Assembly (NCBI GenBank): GCA_961205875.1
Contig: OY540813.1
Span: 12,185,001 to 12,249,000, forward strand
Source of the DNA: Sialis fuliginosa
Lineage: Eukaryota > Arthropoda > Insecta > Megaloptera > Sialidae
Length of the DNA stretch: 64,000 nt
Reading direction: 5' to 3'
Each line of letters begins with the position of its first letter. Position 1 is the stretch's first letter. Below, piece by piece: positions 1-11,266 of the stretch. Below the pieces are notes generated by a model. The model was given only the letters and a program-made list of their open reading frames with translations. It ran no database searches and had not been told where the DNA came from. The position numbers and the translations under genes were made by a program.

Positions 1-49
1 CTCTTTCTTACAAATAATTCATTTCATTTAACCGAATCTGTATCTCTTA

Positions 50-390
50 TGTCCGGTATCATAAAGGACCTAACAAATTTGTTAGCTAGCAAGCACTTTC
101 AACTGAGATATCAAACTTATACGACAGTTCTTTTGGAGTTTGATGATGACTTTGACAAGTTTCGCGCACGCGTTGTAGGTAAATACAAACGGTATTAAAA
201 CAGCGATGATGTTATGAAAATTATTTTGTACGGTCAAAGATGCCAACTGTGTTACAATTAGTTGAAGTGTCACTGCTCTAAATTCCATAACTAATCCATT
301 GATACTAGTACAGAATTAATACCCCATTTGAATGTAATTGCTAGCTAGCAAATTTTGTTAGGTCGGTTAGGTCCTTTATAATAACGGACA
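50..390. mobile_element. TTAA-type MITE, family A, copy 1
   Basis: This is a non-autonomous DNA element with long terminal inverted repeats. It begins TGTCCGGTATCATAAAGGAC and ends with the inverse, ...TAACGGACA. The right end is followed by TTAA; the left flank is CTTA, so that side of the target site has probably mutated. Two other copies (1748-2038 and 21303-21588) share the ends and the internal stretch that reads 'tatcaaactta.a.gacagttct'. There is no coding capacity. TTAA target sites suggest piggyBac-like mobilisation, but no transposase is in the window, so the superfamily is inferred. Confidence 0.75.
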
Positions 391-1107
391 TTAATGTTTA
401 GGAAATCCCCATGCATTTCACGCTTATCTTGGACACCTGTATAAAGTACTTATTTTTGTACTAAAATTAGAAAATCGAAAAAGAAAGTTATTCGCTTCAG
501 TTTGTAAACTACTCATAATTGGATAAAATGTTGTTAATGTGAAACGACTCAATTCAAAAGTTAAAGTTAGGTGGTAGAGGGTCGATCGGAGTCCCCGATA
601 ACAGCCCCGTTGTGTCTGGTGCATTCATTATCACGACGTGGTAATTATTCATAAAAGTTTGTTCATCAAACTACATTCACGCTCCTACTGGATGGATGTT
701 AATACGGTTAAGGCTCTTTGGCGTATGACAGAAATTATGTATTAATGAAATTTGAACGGCACTTTTGGAAAACAGGAAATATCTTTGTTCTTGTTCAAGA
801 TATATTCACTATATAGTTTCAGGGGTGTTTTGAATGGATGTAATAATACAGAAACTTACAAGTGGAATGGGATCAAGTTAAAATTTTCAAAGTTATAGAA
901 TTGATTTAAGAATTTTGATTAAGTACATGGCTTGTATGAATTTTATGACATTATTGCTTTGTATATAAACTTTTAAAACAATTACTATACTTACTATCTA
1001 TATTACAGTTAGGGTAAAACTTATTAATGATGTTACATTTTGTATATTTTTTGTTTTGAATTGATATTTTTTAAATAATTTATAATCTTCGATTTTGATG
1101 GATTTAA
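391..1107. other. AT-rich stretch without recognised feature
   Basis: I see no gene here. Short open frames (for example 424-624 minus) have no domain and the base composition of the surrounding AT-rich DNA. A TTAA at 1104-1107 marks the start of the next MITE. Confidence 0.5.
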
Positions 1108-1258
1108 GCTTTGGCACTATACAGAAACGGTCACCGTCACCGCTTCGACCTTGAAAATCTATTATAATATGTGATTCAATACAAGTTGCATGGATAACTG
1201 CGTCGAAACGGCGCTGCGTTTTAACGCAGCTAACATGTTATAGATTTGCAATGTCGTT
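1108..1258. mobile_element. TTAA-type MITE, family B, decayed copy
   Basis: The left end GCTTTGGCACTATACAG follows a TTAA and matches the terminal repeat of the intact family B element at 44044-44227. The inner block 'caccgcttcgaccttgaaaatctatta' is also shared. The right end is degenerate, with a TTAA at about 1259-1262. A third partial copy lies at 43131-43210. The element is non-coding. Confidence 0.6.
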
Positions 1259-1747
1259 TTAAATAATGTTTAATTGCAGTATTTCATATTTTTTGCACAG
1301 TTTCCAGGTTTTAATATTTGATTCTTCGTGTTATTTTTTCGTTACTATACAATATACATTATTATACATCATAGATAAGATACTTCTAAAAATGATATGA
1401 TTATACATCTTTATAGATTTTACGCATGTGTCAGTTTGTGCTAAATTACAGTATTATAAATTAGTTATAATTTTGCTGGCTGGGCAGATATCAACAAGAA
1501 GTGGTGAGGTAAATTCCTACAGGGGACAAATTGATTGTTGTTTATTCAATAACAGCAGATTAACAAGACGAAGATGGGGATATAACACAGGTTGTATCTG
1601 TATGTATGTATATATACGAGTAAATATTTAAATTAGCAAACCAGTGGTGGTCAACATTTATAATTTTTGTTTTCGAACTCCACCGATTTACAAATTATGT
1701 ACATATTTATATTATTTATTGGTTTCTTATCTATTTAAACATTTTAA

Positions 1748-2038
1748 TGTCCGGCATTATAAACGAGCTAGCAAAATTTGCTAGCTTGCAAGCACTTCCA
1801 AGTGAGGTTTCAAACGTATCTAACAGTTCTCTTTAAGTAGACAATTTTGGCACATGCGTGGTACGATATTAAAACTGGTGAATGAAAATTATTTTGTACT
1901 GTCAAAGTTGCCAACTGTGTTATAATAAGTTGAAGTATCACTGCTCTAAATTCCATAGATACTAGTACAGAATTAATACCCCATTTAAGAGTGCTTACAA
2001 GCTACCAAATTGTGCGAGCTCCTTTATAATACCGGACA
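1748..2038. mobile_element. TTAA-type MITE, family A, copy 2
   Basis: The element starts TGTCCGGCATTATAAACGAG and ends with the inverse ...ATACCGGACA. It is flanked on both sides by TTAA (1744-1747 and 2039-2042), which is a clean target-site duplication. Its sequence resembles copies at 50-390 and 21303-21588. It has no open frame of note. The exact TTAA pair makes this the copy that defines the family boundaries. Confidence 0.85.
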
Positions 2039-2042
2039 TTAA

Positions 2043-3722
2043 ACTAAAAAATTAAAATACATAATATAATGTTATAATAATATGCGATACAGATAATAAT
2101 TTCATCTTAATAAATTTCGAACTTCCTGATTAAAATGTAAGGCACGGTAACATAGCCCAGGGCAATAAAATCGTAAATCCTTCATTGTAAACAATAGCTT
2201 GATATTTACTGCATTTACACAAACATATACACTCACACACACACACACACACACATAAACACTCACACCTATACACCTCAAAGAGCTGAATCGGTATATT
2301 GTACGTACGGTATTATCTCATTGGCATTATTGGTCCAGTTAAAGTAAGTGACCATATTATTACCAGATATAACACGGTGATATGGCCCGCTATTTAAAAG
2401 CTATATATCATTATTGTGGGTTGTTATCTCACTCTAACGTGTACGTATTATTATCTAAAAGGGGTAACGTGCACTAGAAGAAAATCAATAATCTGCTGTT
2501 TAATAATTTATGAAATATGTAAAAATGTATCAATTTTATATCTGATTCTGTAATCAGTATATTACAAATTATTATTAAAATGATTTGAATAAATGCTAAA
2601 TTAATATATTTGTGAAGATAGATACCTACTACTAGTATTTAAAAAAATAGAATAATAAAAAGTATTGATTATATTATTATTTTATAAAAAATATAAATGT
2701 ATTACAGTCAAATTGATTTTTACACATTTATTGATTTATTCGATATTAATAACTTTGAAATTAAATATTCGTTCTTATCAAAACATTAAACATTTTTGAT
2801 AGACAAACTGTTCAAAATAAGGAAAACGTATATTTAAAATGTTGCGGTATTGTACCTAGATACAGAAATAATCCAATCTTGAACTGACCGTTTCGAATAT
2901 ACCGACCTTATTTTACTTAAAACCTTTGGGAAATATCCCTAAATTCCGTTGGGATTTTCTACCCCAGCAAAAACTTGAAAACAGTGTGGAACTGGTTTTA
3001 AAGTTAAATCTACTAGTGAATGTTGATATTGTTATTATTATTTTTTACTGATTTTTACTTTACTCAGGAGTTCAGTCTAGTTTTATATTCGAATAGAAAA
3101 AAAACTTTTCATACTTAACTTCTATTTAACTGTTTATTTTGTGTAGAACAACTTTTGATCCACCAACGATTATATATCTACGTTTGAAATATGTAAATGC
3201 CCCACTTTACCACTTTTTGCTCCAATTACTAGTAAGAGATAAATTATTTTTGTGGCCATTATCGAACGATTATCGTTAATGGCGAGTCTATATATCCATG
3301 AGTTTATAGTTTACAACACTAAAGCCCGTTCTAAAACCTGCTGGAAACATTTAAACTAATCCTACGACCGCTATAATGTCTCCATTCTCATTAAACTCTA
3401 ATCTGTTCTATCGATCAGCTATTATCTAATTACGTACAGAATCTGACAATTATTAAAGCCTCTCGATAGCTAATAATACACTTTGTTTCAGTGTATCTGT
3501 ACATATATACTCATTTGATTATGCCTTAAGCATAGATAACTAGACCCCTGTTAGTTTTATAAGTTGGGATAATTGAGGAAATGAAAGGTATGATAATGTA
3601 TTATATGTATTTAATTTTAATCTTGTATACATGTATCACTATTGTATTTAATTGTTGTGTAATACGTAACGTTACGCGTTACATTAAATGTATAGTAGAT
3701 AATTGTTTTCGTATATTTATAG
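2043..3722. other. AT-rich interval with a CA microsatellite
   Basis: This is unannotated AT-rich DNA. It holds a (CA)n run at about 2233-2255. I see no splice-like exon, RNA gene or transposon terminus I could support. Confidence 0.45.
2233..2255. repeat. (CA)n microsatellite
   Basis: About eleven uninterrupted CA units, with further imperfect CA-rich sequence on both sides. Confidence 0.9.
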
Positions 3723-3730
3723 TAATACTC

Positions 3731-4783
3731 CAGTGGCGAGGCGTGAAATTTTTAAAAAGGAAGCATATTTTGTCAATCCTCCCCTTCCTATTAACAAAAA
3801 AAAAACTAGTTATGAAACACCTTAAGTTCAAGCTTTTACTTTTTTAAATAAATTCTTAACTAAATGATTCTACGTCTTATTTTCTTGTATTTTAGTCGAT
3901 AATTGTATGACGAGTTGAAGTTCGCTGTAGGAAATTTCACTAAAAAATTTCGAATTTTTGATTTCGTTAAAAGTACGTTTATTGTATAGAAAATGACGTG
4001 AAAAGTTGAAATTTTCAAACCGCAGGTCTGTATCTCAAACCGGTCTCGAGATATAGCCTCTCAAAGTTTTAGTTTTTTCAAATTTTTGAAGAAAAAAGGC
4101 CATAACTTTTGAACGGGTGGTCGGAATTGATTTTAGTTGACGGATTTGAAATCAGCGTGTCAAAATCTATATAATGACATGTATAATACTTTAAAATCTG
4201 ACAAAAAAAATTTCGTCAAAAATCGACATTTTTTCGATTTTTCGCGAATTTTTTTTTTTCGAGTTTTAAGGTATTATACATGTCATTATATAGATTTTGA
4301 CACGCTGATTCCAAATCCGTCAACTAAAATCAATTCCGACCACACGTTCAAAAGTTAGAGCCATTTTTCTTCAAATTTTTGAAAAAACTGAAACTTTGAG
4401 AGGCTATATCTCAAGAACGGTTTGAGATACAGACCTGCGGTTTGAAAATATCAACTTTTCACGTCATTTTCTATACAATAAACATACTTTTAACGAAATC
4501 AAAAATTCAAAATTTTTTAGTGAAATTTCCTGCAGTGAACTTCAACCCGTCCTACAAATATCGACTAAAATACAAGAAAATAAGACGTAGAGGTATTATA
4601 GTTTTATAACTGAGCCTGTAAATTAATATTAAATGCTATTTTTGATTAAAATGTTTGAGTTGCGCATAATATTCTAATAATATTTTTAAATTATTTATTA
4701 ACTAAAAACACAGATTTGTATTAATTTACCTATAAAATAAGGGAAGCACTGCTTTCTCTGCTTCTATGGACGCTTCGCCACTG
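3731..4783. mobile_element. hAT-like element carrying a giant hairpin
   Basis: The terminal inverted repeats are CAGTGGCGAGGCGT (left) and the inverse of CAGTGGCGAAGCGT (right), 13 of 14 bases matching. An exact 8-bp duplication, TAATACTC, flanks them (3723-3730 and 4784-4791). CAGTGGCG ends with 8-bp duplications are typical of hAT transposons. The 1053-bp element codes for no transposase, so it depended on another copy. About 70% of its interior is one long inverted repeat (3869-4591), listed separately. Confidence 0.9.
3869..4591. repeat. 723-bp inverted repeat inside the hAT element
   Basis: The left arm begins TCTACGTCTTATTTTCTTGT and the right arm ends with its inverse. The arms pair, with scattered mismatches, almost to the centre near 4230, leaving little loop. 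RNA from either strand would fold into a duplex of roughly 340 bp. A diverged relative of the right arm, including 'cgctgatt.....at..gtc.ac.aaaatcaa', occurs at 16640-16775, so this is a dispersed family rather than a one-off. Short open frames across it (4137-4358) are by-products. Confidence 0.9.
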
Positions 4784-4935
4784 TAATACTCGTATTATAA
4801 AATAGACTGCTCATGTATCTATCTAACATATAAATAATATGTATAGGCAGTGTTTAATTGCACTACCGCAAAAGTTTTTTTGTGTGTGTAAATCAAAAAA
4901 ACATGTGAATCATTCAACTTGTACGCTGGCCAAAA

Positions 4936-5228
4936 CTATACCTTTTCAACTTCAAATTGAGACTAATCAATTTCAAATTGGGAATAATCAATTTCAAATT
5001 GAGACTAAACAATTTCATATTGGGAATAATCAATTTCAAATTGAGACTAAACAATTTCAAATTGGGAATAATCAATTTCAAAGTGAAGTTGATTGTTCCT
5101 AATTTGAAAATGTTTAGTCTCAATTTGAAATTGATTATTCCCAATATGAAATTGTTTAGTCCCAATTTGAAATTGATTATTCCCAATTTGAAATTGATAA
5201 GTCTCAATTTGAAGTTGAAAAGGTATAG
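4936..5228. repeat. Inverted minisatellite of a 21-bp unit
   Basis: Head-to-head arms of about 143 bp are built from a 21-bp unit of the type 'caatttcaaattgggaataat', alternating with 'caatttcaaattgagactaaa'. They are separated by only about 7 bases near 5079-5085. The ends CTATACCTTTTCAACTTC and its inverse are matched, and the arms are equal in length. Because the unit length is a multiple of three, long open frames arise on both strands (4839-5102, 4914-5270, 4957-5286). Their peptides only repeat the unit, so I do not call genes. Confidence 0.9.
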
Positions 5229-5230
5229 AC

Positions 5231-5557
5231 TGCCCGGTATTATAAAGAATTCGCTTGAGTGCAAATTCAAATTAGTTCCCAGCTAACGCTATCTGCTAGG
5301 TATTAAATATAAATGACAACCACTCGTAGATATAGTCAATGAAATCGTACATATAATGATTTCGACGCATGCGTATTAAGTAGAAATCAGCGACTTAAAA
5401 TAAGTACTGCCAAGTGTACCTCATAAAATGCATTTACATTATTATACATTTATTACCACTGCTTTAAAATATCAAGCAATTTCACAACAATTTGACTCCC
5501 AGTAGATAGCGTTAGCTGGAAGCAAATTTGCGTGCAAATTCTTTATAATACCGGGCA
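5231..5557. mobile_element. Family C MITE with CCGG ends, copy 1
   Basis: The terminal inverted repeats are about 70 bp and begin TGCCCGGTATTATAAAGAAT. They include the block 'agctaacgctatctgct' recognisable in the copies at 11885-12570 and 63195-63635. The element begins two bases after the inverted minisatellite. No clear target duplication was found. The ends resemble family A, so the two may be related. Confidence 0.8.
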
Positions 5558-5592
5558 TAAGAGATATATCAAAATCATGTGTATAATTCTAT

Positions 5593-6277
5593 CCTGCTAA
5601 GCACAAATATGGTATCTGCATTTAGATGAAAGTATAGAAAATTCAGTTTGTATTTTTAAATTGTTGCCCTGCATTTAATATTTTAAAAAGAGTTTTCATC
5701 TAAAGTATTTTCTAATTTTTTGAATTATAAATGTGATAGAATGAATATTTTCTATTAAAAAAGCAGTTAACATTTTACAGATTTATAAACCCACTTAATT
5801 TTACTGTAAGCTACTTTACTATAACTACTTTTTACTTAGGCATAATTATGGTATCTGCGTGCAGATACCATAATTATTCGTATATGCCTAGTAAAGTATA
5901 GTTACGTTAATAACGACTTATTGTTAGTAAAGTTAAGTTGTTTATCTTTGCTTTTTTATTGTAACTACACTACATTTTCTAAAATTCGGTAAAACTGCAT
6001 TTAATCGGGTTTATATTACTTAATTTTTTAAATTAAAAGACATGAACCAATTTTTATCACATTGATTAAAAATTGTACCGACAGTAGATATGAAACAATA
6101 TCATCTAGTAATTCAAGCTTAAAATGTAGATTATGGTAAACAAAAAGTGATTTTATTAGAAGAAACAAGTATATATACCATATTTAACACTAGTAAGACG
6201 CAGGAAGATATAGATAATGCCATTTTGTGCTTAAAATTTTGACAAAATTGTCAGATAACACATTTGTGCTTAGCAGG
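5593..6277. mobile_element. Foldback-type MITE with CCTGCTAAGC ends
   Basis: The termini CCTGCTAAGCACAAAT (5593) and its exact inverse (ending 6277) bound a 685-bp AT-rich non-coding element. A second, internal inverted repeat is centred near 5865. It contains GGTATCTGC/GCAGATACC and extends outward through ACTTTACTATAACT. I see no certain target duplication, so the superfamily is unassigned. Confidence 0.65.
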
Positions 6278-7223
6278 GCAGACTTTATGTAGGGTTCAAT
6301 TAGTTCTACATAATAAATGTTTTAGTTACTTTTTAAAAGGAGTAGATTTTATCATTTTACAAGACAGTTGTTATAATTACTGAACACTTTGTGTTCGTGA
6401 CATCTTCAAATAAAAACCTAATTATATAAATGTGCAGGTGAACTCAGTAGGTACAGGTGATAATCCTAATTAGACAGTGTTATATAAATTAAATAAACGT
6501 TAGATATTTACCTATTTGCTAATTTTGAAGCAGTATTTTGATTGTTAAAATTTACTAAATGTCTGAAGTTGACAACATTCTATTGTTTTGAAAATAATTC
6601 ATATTATATTCCACGTTCAACATTCCTCATCTCTCTCCCTCCTTTCCCCACCTCACGAATTCCTTTATCCCAATACCCTCATTTTAATCCACTTTCATTC
6701 TTTTCTTCACCCTACAATTAAATCTAGAAAGGGCCTATCATTTATTCTACTAAAGCAGTCATTAATAACAGAATCTATAGAACAATTGACAAATACAGAT
6801 AACTGTTTGTATGTATAGCAACATTTCTCTAGATAACAAAATCGTTTCTAGTTAAAAGTTAAGCTAACATATTTCTTGGAACGCGTTTGTTATTTGAATA
6901 AGCCGTCAGTGTAATCTGGTATACATACATGTATCTTTCTCAATAGGCACCTGTTTCAAATTACTCTATGCACACTATGATGAATAGATAACCTACTTAA
7001 AATTGATTGGAAGTCATAGCCTGCTACGTACATGCTTTTATTAATTTTTAATTAGATGACTTGTGTAAGAGATTATATTATATTTTAGGTGCGATAAAAA
7101 GGAAGTAAAAAAAAAGAATATGGTATTAACTTTTTATTTATTGTTTTACAGTATTGAGTATAATACAGTACATTTTTGATGTTTATAATCAAGGGCGTAG
7201 TAAATTATTGTAAGGAGGTATGT
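6278..7223. other. Gene-free interval with a pyrimidine tract
   Basis: This AT-rich DNA includes a C/T-rich tract at about 6600-6720. The tract gives a 76-codon open frame (6588-6818) of low-complexity Ser/Pro/His/Leu residues, which I do not regard as a gene. No RNA gene or transposon end is evident. Confidence 0.4.
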
Positions 7224-7231
7224 GTCTAATT

Positions 7232-7300
7232 CAGTGGTTCTTAACCTTTTCAGTCACGAAACAATTTTGATTATAAAAAAAATTGCGGAGCACTATCTTA
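7232..7300 (+). mobile_element. hAT left terminus (decayed)
   Basis: CAGTGGTTCTTAACCTTTTC followed by 'agtcacgaa' resembles the left end of a widespread animal hAT family. A related complete element with ...GGTTCTTAA ends lies at 11082-11266. No matching right end is visible before the Harbinger-like MITE at 7549, so only the left boundary is claimed. Confidence 0.5.
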
Positions 7301-7548
7301 CTATCTTACTGCAGCAAATGGATTTCGAATCCAATCGTAATTTTCTGTATTTAGAGAAGTAAGGAATGTACAATATTTTCTTCAAATAACAATTATCTAA
7401 TAATTTATTTTTCTGTGAAACGACTGAAATAAGATTAAACACAGCTTCTGAAATGAATTATAAGTGGTAAGGATGAAAATCGGTCTCGGTAGCGCTGATT
7501 GTGAATTGTTTTTATTATTTCGTGGAGCACTTGTAACATGGACTCTAA

Positions 7549-7724
7549 GGGTCCATCCAGACTATCGTGCCAGTCTCGGTCCGGTCTCGCTTCAATCAAA
7601 ATATAAGTAAACAATAAACAATGAAAGCATCCACACTATAGGTATACTGTCGGTATCGCTCAAGTCACACTCCAATACAGTATTTACTATACTGAATATT
7701 TGGCACAATAGTGTCGATCGACCC
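7549..7724. mobile_element. PIF/Harbinger-like MITE
   Basis: The element begins GGGTCCATCCAGACTAT and ends with the inverse of GGGTCGATCGACACTAT. TAA stands on both sides (7546-7548 and 7725-7727). A 3-bp TWA duplication with GGG-starting ends is characteristic of PIF/Harbinger elements. It is 176 bp and non-coding. Confidence 0.75.
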
Positions 7725-8814
7725 TAATTAATAACATAAAGTTAACCGCTTTGGATTCGGAACCAAATTAATAAAATTACCCCATAAAATAAATAAGAAA
7801 TTTTGACAAATTCCTAAAACCAATCTAGCGCTAAGTATGTCGCAATATTTTTTATATATCCGTGTAATTCGTATCAGATTTCATCGATACAATAACCCCG
7901 AAGTACGTATTATGTATTTTTATTGATCCAGTGCGAGTAAAAACTAACACAAAAAGATCGTCTACTACTTCAACTGACAGCTCATTCAGTAACTTAGACA
8001 AGTTGACAAGTGATTTGCCAAAAGGTTTTAAAAGTTTTTCTATTGAAAAAGACGCGATGCATCATGTATGTTTTAAAAGGTATTATATATTGTAAGAGCG
8101 GTTTCTAATATGATTTCTCTCGTGAAACATTTTCATTGAAATATATTTCTAATGAACTACCAACCCTACCTTAACGATAATAAATTATCTTGTGCATACA
8201 GTAATTTTCATAAAATCCCTGATAAATTTTTAATATGATCTATATTGTATATACATTGGCAGGACTAGACAAATCGCGGAGAACCGTACTCTCCAGGCAA
8301 AAACGGTACTCGCCGTTCTAAAAAGAAATAATTTTTAACGCCCCTTCCCCTGAGATCGCGTAAATTGATGCAATATTCTGTTGTGAAAACAAAAACAAAA
8401 AATCATATAATTATATATTTAAGTAGAACTTTACTGGTGCAATTATTTGTCTACAAGTTTTACCCCCACTAGAAAAAATTCTATGGACGCCCCTGTTAAC
8501 AGACATAATTTCCAGATATATAGTAGATATCACATAACGATTATTTGTTTTTTTAGATTAATGATACATTAAGTACCTACTATTTCAGACTTACTATATA
8601 ATTTCAGTTAATTTCAGTTTTAAGTTAATTTTCAGGGAGGGGGAGCACTGACTAATTTTTGCCCCCTCAAAGTGAACGTACAGTTATAAAAAAAAATTAT
8701 TGTTATTTTTTACTCTTAAAAATTCTTTAATTTTTGTGATGTTAAAGCTCACAAACAAATTATAAAATGTAATCAAGAGTCTAGTCAGAGACAAAGGAAA
8801 ATTAAAAGTGAGTA

Positions 8815-8919
8815 CAGTGAAACCTCATTAGTACGTTTTGCTTTAGTACGTTTTTTTTCTTTTTTTAGGTCCCGGCATTCTTCCATAAGACCCCATCTTA
8901 AAATATTTCGTTTCCACTG
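8815..8919. mobile_element. TA-flanked mini MITE (Tc1/mariner or pogo type)
   Basis: TA precedes CAGTGAAACC and TA follows the inverse end ...TTTCCACTG. The 105-bp element therefore has TA on both sides and CAGTG ends, as in the Tc1/mariner/pogo group. The inner halves also keep a GTACGTTTT direct repeat. There is no coding capacity. Confidence 0.6.
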
Positions 8920-8940
8920 TATTTCTTTTTTTTAACAAAT

Positions 8941-9075
8941 AGTATGATATTAACCAAGCTAAAGAATATTGAAGTCAATTTTGAATTATTAGAAACGTCA
9001 AGTAAAGTTATGTCAGATTAATTTTTCAGGTTCGCCCCCCCTCCCCTATAAAAAATTGGTTCCGGTGCCACTGTA
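8941..9075. mobile_element. hAT-like right terminus, copy 1
   Basis: This block ends '...ttccggtgccactg'. It is about 80% identical over roughly 130 bp to 14330-14463, including 'gtcagattaatttttcaggttcg' and a C-rich tract. CACTG ends fit hAT. I could not identify the matching left end in either copy. Confidence 0.55.
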
Positions 9076-9453
9076 CGGTTGATATCTCTAATTAGACTTC
9101 TGATCGTTGCTAACTATCATGAAAAATATTAAGAAATATCAAATACATACATAAATCAGTTCTTGTTAATTTTGGTACGTATAACCACAACAGGGTGAAA
9201 ATCCCTGTAATAAAGTAATAAAGTCAAATTATTTGTTTAAATTTAGACTTTTTACAACTGAATGGGACTTGGATCGTACGAATAACAAAAAAATCAATTT
9301 TTTGTTTAAAAAAAATGCATTGCCTTATAAGGAAAAATCGGATTAAACTCGTTCCACTGCATTTTATTCAATTCCTGTAATTTAACATCACGAAATAAAC
9401 CAACAATTCATAGAATTCTTCAGTTCCACTCAAATAAAAATAAAAACCAAACC

Positions 9454-9534
9454 GACGAGGATGGGATTCGAACCCACGCGTGCAGAGCACATTGGATTAG
9501 CAGTCCAACGCCTTAACCACTCGGCCACCTCGTC
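9454..9534 (-). tRNA. tRNA-Ser(GCT)
   Basis: This is an 81-nt type II tRNA on the minus strand that decodes AGC and AGU serine codons. The acceptor stem GACGAGG pairs perfectly with CCTCGTC. The anticodon loop reads CTGCTAA, and a long variable arm (about 9474-9489) marks a serine tRNA. The internal promoter is intact: box A TGGCCGAGTGG and box B GGTTCGAATCC. On the minus strand the gene is followed by T runs (complement of the A runs at 9436-9446), a normal Pol III terminator. There is no intron, and all stems look sound, so it is probably active. Confidence 0.96.
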
Positions 9535-9639
9535 GTACGCGCTCGCAGCGATATTAAACAACATATTATCTGTATGATTATTGTAAAAATGTTCATCATT
9601 AATCAATTGTTTATGTTTTGTTCAAACTTGCGTACGACA

Positions 9640-9780
9640 TTGACATGGTACGTTCTGTTTCATACATTGTTTTTGGGGGGGTGAAGGGATGTTGGCGTCG
9701 TGATGCGGCAGTGAATCAATCATACCAACCCCCAACACTCCCGCCATAGCCATATTGATGTACCCTATACAGAACAACCC
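9640..9780. mobile_element. GC-richer island ending in a hAT-like terminus
   Basis: The right edge '...gaacaacccctg' is the inverse of a CAGGGGTTGTTC hAT-type end. A partly inverse GTACGTTCTGT block lies near 9650. No 8-bp duplication was found, so the assignment is tentative. Confidence 0.35.
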
Positions 9781-9832
9781 CTGTTGATTAAATGTTTTGG
9801 TTTGTAAAAGTTACGTTTAAAATGTATGTGTA

Positions 9833-10467
9833 TTAGGGTGTTCCAAAAAAAGTCGATAATTTTTTTTTTTCGATTGCATGTGAAATTCTTGTTATATATG
9901 CTATAAAAAAAATTCTGTAAAAATTTGAGCCCTTAATATCAACTTGAAGAACTCCATCACCGAATTTGAAGATTTACCATTGATTTAACATGGAAAAATG
10001 ATTTTTTAACGTTCATTTCTCCTGCAAACTATGTAGAACATTATTTTTCGGAAAAACCATGACTGATCCTTCTTCAGTATTAAATTCTGTAAAAAAAAGC
10101 TCTTAGGGTCCAGTCTCTAACGTCAACCCTCTTGTTTTTATTTGCGTTAAAAAATACAGATTTTTTGAATTTGTTGACGTTAGAGACTGGATCCTAAGAG
10201 CTTTTTTTTACAGAATTTAATACTGAAGAAGGATCAGTCATGGTTTTTCCGAAAAATAATGTTCTACATAGTTTGCAGGAGAAATGAACGTTAAAAAATC
10301 ATTTTTCCATGTTAAATCAATGGTAAATCTTCAAATTCGGTGATGGAGTTCTTCAAGTTGATATTAAGGGCTCAAATTTTTACAGAATTTTTTTTATAGC
10401 ATATATAACAAGAATTTCACATGCAATCGAAAAAAAAAAATTATCGACTTTTTTTGGAACACCCTAA
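9833..10467. mobile_element. Near-perfect 635-bp foldback element
   Basis: Two 295-bp arms (9833-10127 and 10173-10467) are inverted copies with no length difference. I noticed only one mismatch, a G/A near 10107. The loop is 45 nt (10128-10172). The outer ends are TTAGGGTGTTCC and its inverse. The hexamer TGTGTA flanks the element on both sides (9827-9832 and 10468-10473), giving a likely 6-bp target duplication. Neither arm has a coding frame. The identity of the arms points to recent origin or ongoing conversion between them. The superfamily is not assigned. Confidence 0.9.
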
Positions 10468-11081
10468 TGTGTATGTATATGTAATGTAATGGAAATATCA
10501 ATAGATAGGTATTTATATTTCAGTTTCTTAATATAAGTTTTGTCATTATTATATTACACACTCCAAACAGGGTTGGCTTGGTAATGTTTTCTACTCTCGG
10601 TCTAAAAAAAGTGCATACGTTGATAAAATGGGCATCATTTCTTAAATTTATTCATTAATCCAATTGAAAGTTAATATTTTCTGAAAGAGCGTATCACAGT
10701 CTCCATATTTGTTTAAAATTAGTTTCATATAAAATGGTTAGAATTTTCTGTTCAATGGTTTTAATAGTTTTAATATACATAATCTATAAATATATCTATA
10801 ATTTCTATATCTATACAATTGTTTCTTATTATTATTCGTTTGTTGGCCATTGGGCATAGCCCCTCAACCAGATATACAATTGCTAAAAAAAACGTTTGTT
10901 CAATGTTTCTATTTTTTTTTTTTTTTTAAACATTTAAATATAATATTATATGGCTATTCTTCTTTTATTATTCAACAGAAGAGTAGATAATATCCCCTTC
11001 CTTCAATATTAAACAAATATTTATTTTGTTTCGTTTTTACCCTTGTTCAAAAATAATTCATATATGAACTATACACTATAT

Positions 11082-11266
11082 CAGCGGTTCTTAAACTTGA
11101 GTTCCCATCTTAAACTAGGGGTCCGTGAAACATATTTGGCATAAATTAAAGTACTTTTACATTTCTATTTACCAATGATTAATTTTATCTAACAACTTTT
11201 GTTTTGCTTTTCTGTCAGGAGGGAGTCCTTGTAAAATATTTGTTCATAAAAGTTTAAGAACCGCTG
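11082..11266. mobile_element. hAT MITE with exact 8-bp duplication
   Basis: The ends are CAGCGGTTCTTAAACTT and its inverse, AAGTTTAAGAACCGCTG apart from one base. The octamer CACTATAT is repeated exactly on each side (11074-11081 and 11267-11274). The 185-bp interior is non-coding. The interior phrase 'aggggtccgtgaaa' resembles known hAT families with 'gtccgcg' near their ends. Confidence 0.92.

Noticed and set aside
4839-5286. Overlapping open frames of 87, 118 and 109 codons on both strands
   Set aside because: They arise from a 21-bp inverted minisatellite; the peptides are simple repeats of the unit and both strands are equally open.
6588-6818. 76-codon frame in a C/T tract
   Set aside because: Low-complexity Ser/Pro/Leu/His from a pyrimidine tract, without other evidence.
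8261-8502. hAT element ending ...GGACGCCCCTG near 8494
   Set aside because: The right end looks real, but no matching left end or 8-bp duplication could be found.
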